From Brachypodius melanocephalos (taxonomy: Eukaryota; Chordata; Aves; Passeriformes; Pycnonotidae): a stretch of 64,000 bases of DNA. The notes below the pieces were generated by a model that ran no database searches, had not been told where the DNA came from, and worked only from the letters and a program-made list of their open reading frames with translations. A program made the position numbers and the translations under genes. Positions 54,385 through 64,000 of the stretch are shown here, in pieces (position 1 is the first letter of the stretch; each line of letters starts with the position of its first letter). Where the stretch lies: positions 620,001 to 684,000 of the forward strand of contig VZSR01000242.1 of the NCBI GenBank assembly GCA_013398615.1, written 5' to 3'.

Positions 54385-54839
54385 CACGGCAGCAGCTGTC
54401 AGCAGCAGCAGCAGCAGGGTGGGGCCCGGGGGTTTCAGTGCCGGTTCCTGGCAGGGTGACAGCTCTGTGGGCTGGCAGCTCCGCTCAGCTCCTGTGTCTG
54501 GGCCCAGGAGCAGAGCCAGCACGGCGCTGTGCCTGGCACGGCCGCGTGTGCTGCAGACAGAGAAGCTCCCTGAGCGCATCCCGCCCGACGCCCCGCGGGG
54601 AATCAGCTGCTGGGGCTGGGTTTGATCCGTCCCCCGAGAGCTCCTGCTCCCCACGTCAGACAAAACAGCCAGAAAGAGGAGGGAACCATTCCAGAACTCG
54701 ATCACTGGAGGCGACTCCCCCTAGAATCATTAACAGTCTCACCAAGAAAGCACCAAATAAAGCCTTGTAATTCCTGAAGCCTGGACTCCAATTAATTTTT
54801 TTTTGAGTTGTCGTAAGCAAGAGGAAAAAAATCTGCACA
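54385..54839. other. GC-rich flank of the gap
   Basis: A short CAG repeat (54401-54418) is followed by CpG-rich DNA up to about 54660, then an AT-rich transition. A promoter partly hidden in the gap is possible. Confidence 0.35.
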
Positions 54840-55095
54840 GGCAGGACAAATGTTCTCCTAATTACCTAAACACTTTATTAACCAACGCTAATTAAAGCAT
54901 TTCTTGGAGTCTGACAAATGTCTGGAATTACTCAATTTAGAAGTTAGTTTTGTCTCCTGTAATTTATACAGCAATGGAAAGTTGGGGAGGGGGGGAATAT
55001 CTTTCAACTAATGTTTTTTTATTAAAGCTGACAGCAATAATTAGTTATTTGCTACTAATGGGGTGGCCCCTGGAGGGAAATTTGCTGAGATGGAT
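54840..55095. promoter_or_regulatory. AT-rich candidate conserved element
   Basis: CTAATTACCTAAACACTTTA, TTAACCAACGCTAATTAAAG, CAATAATTAGTTATTTGC and GCTACTAATGG words in a 250-bp island. Homeodomain-type words dominate. Confidence 0.4.
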
Positions 55096-55477
55096 GGCTT
55101 GGGTTCATGCCAGCAGTAATTGGTCTGAGCCGTGGTCAGGAGCTGGCAGGGCGTCCCGAATGCAGCCAGCACCACCTTCAGCTCCAGCCCTGCCTCCCAT
55201 CCCGGAGCCCCAGCAGCTCTGGAGATGGACTTTGCAGAAGTGGCAGCAGGAAATGAGGCTGGAAGTTGGGAATTGCAGCTGGGAATTTACAGGGAGCTCC
55301 CATTGCTCTGGGAATGAGGGGTTTGTGTTGTGCCACCCTGGTGGACAGCTGCTGGTGAGTAGAAGGAATCCACACTAAAAACCTTCATTTGTTTTCTTCC
55401 AGAGAATATCTGGTTGTGCTTTTCAAGGGCCAGTGGGAAAAGCCTTGGTCCTGGACGTAAAACTGTGCTTTATAATC
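55096..55477. other. Spacer with a donor-like site
   Basis: CTG|GTGAGTAG at 55355-55360 resembles a 5' splice site. No supported exon. Confidence 0.35.
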
Positions 55478-55561
55478 AGAGGAGAGAAAGAGAAAGAGAA
55501 AGAGAAAGAGAAAGAGAAAGAGAAAGAGAAAGAGAAAGAGAAAGAGAAAGAGAAAGAGAAG
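55478..55561. repeat. (GAGAAA)n microsatellite in an 84-nt pure purine tract
   Basis: About 13 uninterrupted hexamers from 55484 to 55560, all purine from 55478 to 55561, with internal mirror symmetry, the classic requirement for intramolecular triplex (H-DNA). Confidence 0.97.
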
Positions 55562-57039
55562 TTTAATGCTGAGCACTTACCATGGGCTTTTACCTCACTG
55601 TTTCTCATCTCTGGAGTCAACTGACTACAGCTTCTTTTAAAAGTAGGTTTCTGGTTTCCACAGACACAGAAAAAGCCCCAATCACAAGAAACTAATGAGT
55701 TCTGCAGGTTCAGAAATCAGAATGCAAAGAAAAAGGATTCAGATTTTCTTTTCATCTCCTTTTTTTTTGTTGAGCTTGACATATAAATTTGAATGCTCAC
55801 GTTGTCAATACCTTTTGTTTCTCATCCTTCCTATAAACTGCAAATGATCCAATTATAGAGCAAAAGGAACAGAGAAGGGGGAAAGCAAGAGGAATAGAAT
55901 AATCCATGGGGGAAAGAAAGTAGCTGAGATGAAAAGGTAATGAAACAACAAATCCAAAGCAGTGTGGACAAATTAAAGGTGGTTTGGAGTCAGAGAGGGA
56001 GCAGAGGGCAAGGCAAGGATCCCTTGGCCTCCCATCTCCACCTGGTCCAGGTTCCTTCCCTCTGGCTGACTCCTGAGCCCCCAGTGGGTTCCATCACACA
56101 GAGGGGTTGCCCTGGCAGCAGCTCTGGCCACGCCGTGCCCGTGACCCAGGGATGCCCTTCTGTGGGCTCAGCCAGACCTGCCGTGGGCAGCCAGGGACAT
56201 TCTCTGCAGCCTGGCATGGAAAGATCTGCTTTCCTTCTCTTTTTTTTTTCCTCAGGAGGGAGAGGACAAACATGTCACAGGCTGAGAAAGGCTCTGAAAG
56301 TGCACCAGAGGGGAGGTGAAGCGGGGAGCCTTGATGGGCACGTTAATGCTGCGCTGCTCCCTGCAGGGACTGACACCACAAGCCCTGGCTGCAGACAGAC
56401 CTCGCTGCTGGAGCTGTGTAATGAGGTGTTTCACATTCCCAGCCCTGCTGGAACCTCCACGGCTTCCAAAGGGTCCAGGCTGGGCGTTTGCTGCGGGGTC
56501 TGGCCGTGCTGGCAGCCCTGGCACCCAGAGTCCCTCTCCCAGCCGTGCCCACACACGGGATCTCATCTCCCAAAGCCTCTCCACAGCTCTCATCCCACAC
56601 CTGAGCCCCAAACAATCGGCACGGACCTCAGGGGGCTGTCCCACCCCATGGCATCCCTGCCACGTGTCCAGGAAAGGAGCAGCTCCCCTCCCTCCGCTGG
56701 CTCTGCACTCTCAGACTTCCCAAGGTGGGGCACGGGGAGCAGGCTCTGGATAAAAGGATCTGCAGGAGCCTTTGCTATGGCAGAGCTCCTGCATTAGGCA
56801 CGGATTGCTGCATTCCCACCTGGGAAAGCTCAGAATTCCCATTCCTCTCTCTCTCCATGGAAAATGCCCACAGTGGCAGCTGGGGCAAGAGCAGAGTCCT
56901 TGTGGGCAACCCCAGCAAAGCCCTGGCTGCATCCCGACATTCCCACTGGGAACACCACATTCCAGCTCCCCGCAGGCTCCCCCGTGCTGCAGAGCCCTGG
57001 AGACACCAAAAAGGCAACCCAGGAGTGAAAAAACCCCCA
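55562..57039. other. 1.5 kb spacer, nothing specific seen
   Basis: AT-moderate to about 55960 and GC-rich afterwards. The 55940-56797 plus-strand frame (285 codons) overlaps minus-strand frames and has no domain; chance is likely. Confidence 0.4.
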
Positions 57040-57410
57040 CTTTATTTTAAAGCTTTTAAGGGAATATTGTGAAGAATGGAAAGGGGTTTTGATCTTTCTT
57101 TTTTTCCCCCCAAACTCAAAAAGAAAAAAAAAAAAAAAAGCTTTTAAAATAAATAGCTGACAATGTCTCTTATTTGAGTAATTCTTTACCAGCAATAAAT
57201 GTGTCACTCTAAAGTGCTTTATTTAGAAATAAAAAAAAAATGTTTTTCTTTGTAGAGTGCTCCACGTTACAGCAAGTTACAGGCTGGGAACGAAATCCTC
57301 CTCCTCTTGCTGCATCCCCCTCCCTGCGAGATACATTCATATATTCTCCTATAATCTGATCTAGGTTATAAAAATATAAAAAAAAAAAAAATAGAGAGAG
57401 ACATCTGGCT
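57040..57410. other. A/T-run-rich stretch
   Basis: Holds an A-run at 57125-57139 and shorter A-runs near 57230 and 57378. Low complexity, no gene. Confidence 0.4.
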
Positions 57411-57419
57411 CTCCCACAC

Positions 57420-57660
57420 ATCTGACATTTCCCTTTATGCCTGGTTTAACTTTTTTATGACTGCCTGGGTTCGCTTCATTGGAGAATTTCTCTCTTCAAA
57501 TGAGTTTCCTGTTTTATGCTGAAATTTTCCTTTAGACAAACCTGGTAATTTTTCAAGTTAAAATGTGTATGTTTTAAGCACTTAGGAAGTTTAAGGATCC
57601 GACTGACGGGGACATAAATCCCAGTTTATTCACTCTGGAGTCCCTGTGTCTAACTGATCC
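57420..57660. promoter_or_regulatory. AT-rich candidate conserved element
   Basis: Complex, non-repetitive AT-rich sequence with TTTTTTATGACTGCC, GACAAACCTGG, TAATTTTTCAAG and TTTTAAGCACTTAGG words. It ends at the A23 run. Confidence 0.3.
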
Positions 57661-57662
57661 TT

Positions 57663-57685
57663 AAAAAAAAAAAAAAAAAAAAAAA
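57663..57685. repeat. Homopolymer run, 23 A
   Basis: An uninterrupted A23 run immediately after CCTT. No retrocopy body is recognisable upstream. Confidence 0.93.
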
Positions 57686-58618
57686 GGCAAGAGTGAGCCT
57701 GGCATATTTTTTACTTGTTGTACAGTAGGAAAAAGAAAAAATAAAAAGCCTCAAACTGTCAATCCAATGAGTAATTTATTAGTGCCTGCTCACAATTCCC
57801 AGCCTTCAGGTACAAATCCAGGGAAGGCAGCACTTCCTCAAGCACTCACTTGTTTAACAGGAGAGGAAAAGGGGGCAGATGGGGTCTCCCTGCTTTGGGG
57901 CAGGATGGGGGGGCCTGGGGAGTTCTGGCTCTGCCCAGTAGCACAGCACCTCTCCCAGCCTCCTCATCCTCCCTTCAGCTCCCTGTGGAGGTCTCGGGAT
58001 GCGGGATCACGTCCTGGACACAGGCAGGACGAGCCCTGGGGTTCGGCAATGAGGAGGAGGAGGAAAAAGGTACAATCAAAAAAGGCAGGAAAACAAACGA
58101 GGTGTTTGAGGAGGAAAAGCTGCCGTGCTCTGAGGTGGTGTTGAACAGAGCCTGGAGGTGCCTGGGCCCCCAGGTGGGGATTTGGGAGCGCAGGTGACAC
58201 TGCCAGGAGACCGTGTCCTGTCCCCAAGGGCACTCGTGGCACACGGGAATCGCTCTCTGGGCCCCCGAGCCGGTCCCAGCTCATTTCCCAAAGGCGCTGG
58301 GAAAAGGCAGAGAGGCAAAACTTCCTCTGACCGCCCCTAGCCCATCCCCGTCCCCTGCACTGCCCCGGACAGCCACCGGCGCTGCCCCTCTCCATCCTCT
58401 GGCTGGAGCTGAAGACGATTCCATGGATGTTGGCTGCTGAGCTGCCTGCCAGCCCGTCAGCAGAGCCACCAGCATCCCCTTCCCTGCAGCTAATTCCGCC
58501 CCTGGCTCCGGGGAAAAGCAGCCGGGGAGCGGCTCTGTGTGACAAACGCACTCCCATTTCCATCCCGGTTCCTCCACTGGGAACAAGGGATGTTTACTGC
58601 TGGGGACTGGGAGGGCTC
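57686..58618. other. Spacer becoming CpG-rich
   Basis: Chance frames on both strands. CpG density rises from about 58240. No gene recognised. Confidence 0.4.
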
Positions 58619-58701
58619 CTGGGTGCTCCTGTGCCCCCCTGGGCGCTCCTGTGCCCCCCTGGGTGCTCCTGTGCTCCCCTGGGCTCTCCTGTGTCCCCCT
58701 G
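58619..58701. repeat. 20-bp minisatellite, 4 copies
   Basis: The unit is CTGGGTGCTCCTGTGCCCCC with single substitutions per copy (GGCG, CTCC, CTCT). It explains the GAPVPPWALL-type peptide repeat in one frame. Confidence 0.93.
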
Positions 58702-59059
58702 CCCGCTGCAAAGTGGCCTTGGGAGAGAGCGGCGGGGGCCAGGGGGAGCCAGTTCCAGCACAGGCTCAGCTTTCAGGTTCCATCCCAAAGCCTAATTACA
58801 TTTTCAGAGCGCTAACTGCTCGGGATCCACCACAAATAGCTGCAGAAGCCAGAGGGAAAGCGGGGAAAGGATGGAGGGGAGTCGGGGGCAGAAAGGAGGG
58901 AGAAACCTAAAACAAATTAATTAATTAAACAAATAAACAGGGAGAGAAATAACAAAGGGAAAGTAAACTAAAAGCAGCAGCAGCCCTGGCCGCCAGAGCA
59001 CTCATTAGCTGCGGGAGAGGAGGGAAGTGTCTCGCTGGCTGAGGCTGTCATCCTTCATC
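58702..59059. other. Transition with AT palindrome
   Basis: Contains TTAATTAATTAA (58917-58928), a 12-bp palindrome of homeodomain-type sites, between GC-rich segments. Confidence 0.35.
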
Positions 59060-59800
59060 CTGACGAGCACTTAGGGAGTCGCGACCCCTTTCAGCATCGC
59101 CATGCAGGCAATCAGCCCCTCGCATCGGTCACCGCCGCCCGCCGCATCCCCGCTGCCTCCGGCGCGCTGGCAAGGAGCGATATCATACCCCGGCAAACAG
59201 GGACGGGGGGGCTGCTGCCCACGGCCCCCCTGCCCGCAGCTCATGCCAGGGTGGGCAGGGAGAGCCAGCAGCGAGGGAGGGAGCGGCCGAGCCCCAACCC
59301 CGCCCGGTGGCCGCAGCCCCGGGGGTGCCCCCAGCCCGGGAGAGGCGCAGCCCTTTGTGCACGCATCGAGCTGCCAGCAAACACCGAGAGCGGCTGGGTT
59401 TGAGGGGATAAACCCGGTGTCATCTGCCGAGGAGGGGTGGGAGCGCTTTGGGGGCGGCGGTGAGCCCGGCCCGGGGGAAGAGGCAGCGCGGGGGATGCGC
59501 GGAGCCGGCGGGGAGAGGAGCACTGCCGGGGACTCTGCCCAGCTCCCCTCTGGCACCAGGACGATCTGGAGCATGGCTAAGGCTGGGGGAGGCTGGGCTG
59601 GAGCCTCGGAGTGCCGGGGCCGCCGCTCCGCACCTCTGCCCTGCGCTGACAGCAGCGCATCCCATTTTGTGCCTGGGAAGGGGAGCAGCCGCCGGCTCGG
59701 GGTGCTGATGGCGAGAGGAGGAGGAAGAGGAGGAGGAGGGCGCGGCAGTCCTGGGCTTGTTCCAGTCGGGTTCACCGTGACACAGAGTCGGCAGCGTCGC
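59060..59800. promoter_or_regulatory. CpG island, candidate promoter
   Basis: About 740 bp of CpG-dense DNA, the second large island in the window. A donor-like GCG|GTGAGC lies at 59460-59465. Long frames are open on both strands (59102-60109 plus, 59071-59904 minus), a composition effect. No TATA box or recognised exon. Confidence 0.6.
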
Positions 59801-59962
59801 GATTCCCTCTCCATGAAGCTACAGCTCCCAACACACCGAAACACGTCTGGATTTCCTCTGCAAACATCGCTTGTTCTGCTGGACTGTTTGCTCCTCGTCA
59901 ACACAGGGGAAATTTGTCCGGGTGCTTCAACACCTCGAGAGCAAACAGTGCGTGGTTATTTA

Positions 59963-59965
<3 letters not shown>

Positions 59966-60036
<71 letters not shown>
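59966..60036. repeat. Homopolymer run, 71 A
   Basis: Seventy-one uninterrupted A. GCAAACA occurs at 59941-59947 and again at 60037-60043, directly after the run, as a 7-bp direct repeat around 18 bp plus the A-run. It could be a new poly(A)-tailed insertion with a target-site duplication, a slipped microsatellite, or an assembly error. Confidence 0.95.
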
Positions 60037-60037
<1 letters not shown>

Positions 60038-60043
60038 CAAACA

Positions 60044-60299
60044 CTTCTTCCACCGAAATGCGGAGTTAAAAAAGACGAGGGAAGGAAGGGAAGTACCTGT
60101 GTCCTGTGAGAGGATGCAGAGCCAGGAACACCCCGGCAGTGCTGGGACACAGCTCCATGCTGGAGGGGCTGAGGCAAGGGGTAGCACACAGCTCTGTCTG
60201 GCTTTGACACAGTCATGCCCCTCTGCTTTTGTCCATGCCCTGCATGGGTGTCACAGCCTCTGGGCAGGGCCACCCCAAGGCACCACAGGTTTGGAGCCA
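60044..60299. other. Short spacer
   Basis: Nothing recognised. Confidence 0.35.
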
Positions 60300-60610
60300 C
60301 TGCTGCTACAGTTCAAACCTTTAATTTTAATTTATTTCTTTCTCTACTTTTACTAAAAAAGAAACTGAACCTCTGCTTCAGTTTCCTCTGATTCCATAAA
60401 GGAATATCAGTTACACTGTGGGTCCAATTTATTCTTTTCTATGTATTCATTAAATTCCAGGTTGTTACTGTGCTATTTAATGGAATTGATGGTGTAATTA
60501 AGCTACAGGCAGACATTAACCACCAGAACCGTCAGGGAGGTTTAGGATCCTTTACTGCTCTGTTCCTGGTGTTATATGGCTCCTGGTTTCATAATGATGA
60601 CTCCAGCCAG
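60300..60610. promoter_or_regulatory. AT-rich candidate element
   Basis: CCTTTAATTTTAATTTATTT at the start, and an inverted pair AATTCCA/TGGAATT around 60455-60487, then GGTGTAATTAAGC. Candidate regulatory DNA. Confidence 0.25.
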
Positions 60611-61849
60611 TTACATCCAAATACCCCCTGGCCCCCTCGGAATGAGCCCAGACTCACCCCAGAGAGCCTCAGCTCCAGGTTCCATGATGTGGGAATGCTG
60701 ATCTCATCCCAGTGCTGGGGGCTGGAACGAGGGGAGCAGCCTGGGACAGATACAGAGCACCCTGGGGTTCACCAAAGGGTGAACACTGCCCGCTGGAATT
60801 TGTCTGCACCAGGAGGAGCAGGGTTGGGCTCTGCCAGCCAAGGAGGAGATGTCCAGCTCTGGGTGGAGGCTGCAGCAGAGCACAGCTGCTGAGAGGCACC
60901 CACGCTCCACAGGGACAGCCACAGCTCTGCCCTGCCTCCTGCCTCAGGCTGAACCTCCCAGAGGCCTTGGGGATGGAGGTGAGGCCATCAGAATAGCTGC
61001 CATTGCCTTCAGAGATGCTCCCCCAGCCTTATCTGCCTGGAGATATCAGCAGCTGATCACACGGCCGGATTTGCACTAATTGGCTCTCTGGAGTAAAGTT
61101 ACCTCGGCTCTGCGTGTCCTGGGTGCTCAGCAGGCAGCGATTTACAGCCCGACAGGATCGCTGGGATGTTCGAACAGGGAGGAGCTGCAGCCACCAGCCA
61201 GGCAGCCAGGGAGCCTCGCCAGACACAGCTCTGCAAGCTTCAGGGAAAAAAAAAACCCAGCTTTTTAGGGGAAAAACTGTGTCTGTGGGCTCTGCCCCAG
61301 CTGTGCACAGCCCGGGTGTCCCCCTGGTCACAGCATGGTCTGGCTCTGGGTGACCCCAATGTCACAACATAAGGACCTGGTGGCTTTCCTGAGGGGATGG
61401 ATCCAAAGCAGGATGAGTGTGCTCTGGGAAAGGATTGTTCCCATGGCTGCCTGCAGGACAAGGAGGGCTGGAGGGGGTTTTGGGGAGCACAACCCCATCC
61501 CCCATGCTGAGGGAACAGGGTCTCAGCCTTGGAGGCTCTTTGGGCTCCCTTGGTGGCCAGTTCTGTCCCCCTCCTGCAGCTATCCACCAGCACCAGCAGA
61601 TCTTACCCCCACTAAGCTCAGCTGGTTTCTTCTGGTCCTCTCTGGTGTCCTTGGAGTGGCCAAATGCCATCTTTCCATGTCTTTTTTCCTTGTTTTCCTT
61701 CTGTAATACCATATATTTTGGAGGGCAGGTATCTCAAAGGCACCCCAACATGAAACCCACTGGTTAAACGTGGGAAATGACTCTTTTGTTTTACTGCACC
61801 TTCAGCTGAAAAAATGGAGACTAGGGAAAACCATGCAGAGCAGCCTAGT
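60611..61849. other. Spacer, nothing specific seen
   Basis: GC-moderate DNA with chance frames on both strands, no repeats recognised. Confidence 0.4.
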
Positions 61850-63170
61850 TAGGGGTTTTTTTAATCATTATTTTAGAAATCAGTTTTCTTTACTGAAAAC
61901 GCCTCAGAAAATCTCCAAATCATCACCTGGGTGATGGGAGTTGGTAACACGGAGAGGGGGCCCTTCTCCAGGGCAGGATTTTTAATAACTTCCTCACCAC
62001 AGGAAGCTGAAAGAGAATCTCAGCTGGAAGATTTTTTTCACCCAGCTGGATCTTGCAGTCTTCTTACATCATTAACTCGGTGAGATAATTTCTGAAGAGG
62101 GGTTTGTTAGGAGCTGGTTTGATTTCCTTCCTGACAAACCTTCCAGGTAAATCTCGGTGCTTCTTTTTGTTTTCCAAGGGAGAACAAAGTCTCTGATGTG
62201 ACAATCACCGTGTCCTGCCAGACCAGCACGCTTGTCCCAGGGTGGGGAATGCAGATGACAAATTTTGTGTCTCCTTTGGGGCAGCAGGGGCTGTGCCTGG
62301 TGGATGCTGGTGCTCTGCTGCTGTTCCTGGAGCGCTGAGTGGTCCCGGCGGGGCAGCAGCAGCAGCTCGGAGCCTCCCGGTGCCGTGTCCTGCTCCTCAG
62401 CTCACGCTTCAATTGGCAGGCTGGAGGCTGAGAAGAAATGTTTCTTTCACAGCACATTACCAGCAATCACAGTCTTTCTTTCTTCTTTATATCTAAAGAA
62501 ATCCTCGCTATTGCCAGGGCCAGAGGTCAACGCTTTCCTTTCTGCTGCTCTCACTGCCACACGTCTGCTCGGCTTCTCCTCTTCCAGAGCTCTGAAGTTT
62601 CTAACAGGTTGGGGATTTTTTCCTTATCTTCAGCTGAGCACTTGGGATTCGATTTTTTTTTTCTTTGTACTTCCTTTCAAGAGCCCTGCAAACAAGACTC
62701 CAGACTCTGGGACCGTTCGGGCACCCATCCATCTCCTGAACCCTGTGAGTCTGGCCAGGTTCTGCTCTACACAAGTAACACAAGGTCGTATTTTAAGTCC
62801 CCAGAAAATTATAACCGGAAAATGACCCTTCAGCCATGAGTTTCCCAGGCAATCCAACTGCTGCTCTTGCATTGCTTTTAAATGAGTTGCCTTTTAATTC
62901 TATCAAGCGCTCGCTTGATCTCACAGCACAGGGAAGGATAAATATTGCTCCTGCTCCAGGAAACAAAGTGGCTTTGGCTGGGAAAATATGCCTTGGGGAA
63001 AAATTGGTCTGGCCTGGCTGTTATGGATGGCACAGGTGGAGAGGGAACGGGGAAGCCTTTGCCAAGGGCTGCTCCCCTGCACACCGGGACCTCTCCCTGT
63101 GGCTCATCCCTGGCTGAGGGATGGTTTAGGAGGGACAAAGGAAGCCGATCTCCATTAAACCCGAATCGTT
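61850..63170. other. Mixed spacer with AT-rich patches
   Basis: AT-rich patches at 61855-61930 and 62440-62520 show no clear motif cluster; the rest is GC-moderate. No gene recognised. Confidence 0.35.
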
Positions 63171-63285
63171 TGTCACTGTGCAAGGAGCGGTGACAAGGAG
63201 GACAATTAGTGCGAGCGGGAGGCGATGTTTATGATGTGGAGCTGTGCCCATTAGCCGAGTGTTTATCACTGGGTGTTTGCCCATC
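63171..63285. promoter_or_regulatory. Small candidate element
   Basis: GACAATTAGTGCGAG, GATGTTTATGATG, CCATTAGCCGAG and TGTTTATCACTGGG words in about 110 bp. Weak candidate. Confidence 0.2.
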
Positions 63286-64000
63286 CCTGAAGGGCAATGA
63301 GGGAGTTTGGTGGGGTCAGGGAAAGGCCTTGCCATCCTTCTCCAGAGCCTCAGCTTTCATTGAAAAGATCACAAAAGCAGAGTAATAAAGCAGTTCTCTG
63401 CTGTCACTTGTGGCAAAGCCATCCTGAGGCAGCTGATGCCTCCTGGGTTTGCAGAGAGCTTGGACCAGGATTCCCCAAATGAGGAGAGCCAGAGCCTGGA
63501 GCAGGCGGGGATGCCCCATTTATGGATGGAGGGTTAATCACTGGATTCTGCAGTCATAGCCACCAAAGAGCCATCACACTGTCACTGCTTTTAACGCTCT
63601 GGCAGCACGGGGCACAGGAGGGGTTTAATTTCTTTAAGTGCAGCCTCATCTTGCAGATTTGGCTCAGAAAATGGGATTTATCCAAAGCAGAACAAAACCA
63701 CAGGGTCACCCCAAGGAAGAGCTGTGAGGCGACCTGGCACCTCCTTCCTCCCCAGGAGCCTTGAGCCACTTGTCCCCAAAGACCAAGAGCTGGCATTTGC
63801 CACTCCATTCAGTCCTTCCTTTTGAGGAGCAGAGGAGCTGTCCACGCTTGGCACAAGCTGCCATCCTGCTCAGCCTGGATTTCCCAGCGAGGCTGGGGCA
63901 CAGACCTGGGCTATCCAGAGACGTGTCCCATTTTCTGCTCGGAGCCCATGGAGAGGATGCTCTGGGGCGTTCCCTGCCCAGAGCTCCCCTCCTGCTGTCT
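63286..64000. other. Final spacer, nothing specific seen
   Basis: GC-moderate DNA up to the window edge with no recognisable gene. Confidence 0.4.

Noticed and set aside
53632..54770. Frames of more than 270 codons across the gap
   Set aside because: Most codons are unresolved N; frame continuity across a gap of estimated length is meaningless.
55940..56797. 285-codon plus-strand open frame
   Set aside because: No recognisable domain, minus-strand frames open at the same place, and no splice or promoter support.
57663..57685. Poly(A) tail of a plus-strand retrocopy
   Set aside because: The sequence upstream (57420-57660) is AT-rich and complex but shows no exon-like or LINE-like content, and no target-site duplication stands out.
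59071..60109. Two long opposed open frames (277 and 335 codons) in the CpG island
   Set aside because: Both strands are open together, the plus-strand frame runs through the A71 tract as polylysine, and no domain is recognisable. Stop-poor GC-rich composition explains them.
1..64000. Endogenous retrovirus or LTR element
   Set aside because: I saw no LTR pair, primer-binding site or gag/pol-like frame anywhere in the window.
1..64000. tRNA, 5S or known microRNA genes
   Set aside because: No cloverleaf with A/B boxes and no familiar mature microRNA sequence was recognised on either strand.

Overview
This 64 kb window looks like bird nuclear DNA, most likely from a songbird. The evidence is three CR1 LINE pieces, one of them (about 3612-3797) in a 3'-end form I associate with passerines. 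There are also older L3/CR1-like and MIR-like relics, few repeats overall, GC-rich sequence broken by AT-rich islands, several CpG-rich stretches and one assembly gap (N, 53943-54384). There is no operon structure, no recognisable tRNA or rRNA gene, and nothing resembling a prokaryotic or viral gene block.

I found no protein-coding exon that I can name. Many open frames of 60-300 codons exist, but they lie in GC-rich or simple-repeat DNA, often open on both strands at once, and none reads as a known protein family. The window is best described as intergenic or intronic DNA, possibly beside or inside a developmental regulator. That last point is inference from the many AT-rich blocks loaded with homeodomain, POU, GATA, SOX/TCF-type words.

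Layout: 1-5 kb holds an unproven exon candidate, a MIR-like relic, a large AT-rich candidate element, a passerine-type CR1 and a long pyrimidine tract. 5-9 kb holds a possible internal exon (5668-5891), AT-rich elements with inverted repeats, and the largest 5' CpG island (about 7.09-8.29 kb) with a donor-like site, a duplicated 28-bp GATA-containing unit and a TATA box. 9-20 kb alternates GC-rich filler with AT-rich candidate elements, a CR1-type tail, a perfect CTCF-core match and a 240-bp ATTCCC array. 20-26 kb holds a nested palindrome, an L3/CR1 relic, and 8-bp and 17-bp minisatellites. 26-43 kb is mostly candidate regulatory islands with an antisense CR1 and an antisense MIR-like relic. 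43-46 kb has two CpG islands. 46-58 kb has an extreme AT block, an octamer-bearing element, several AT-rich elements, the gap and a GAGAAA triplex-type tract. 58-64 kb has a second large CpG island followed by a run of 71 A.

The most unusual signals are the nested, nearly co-centred palindrome at 20687-20740, the GGG-N3 array with a 30-bp higher-order unit at 19090-19330, the A71 tract at 59966-60036, four back-to-back palindromes at 42974-43032, and a shared POU-octamer word in three distant AT-rich islands. Boundaries of candidate regulatory elements are judged by eye; conservation was not measured.
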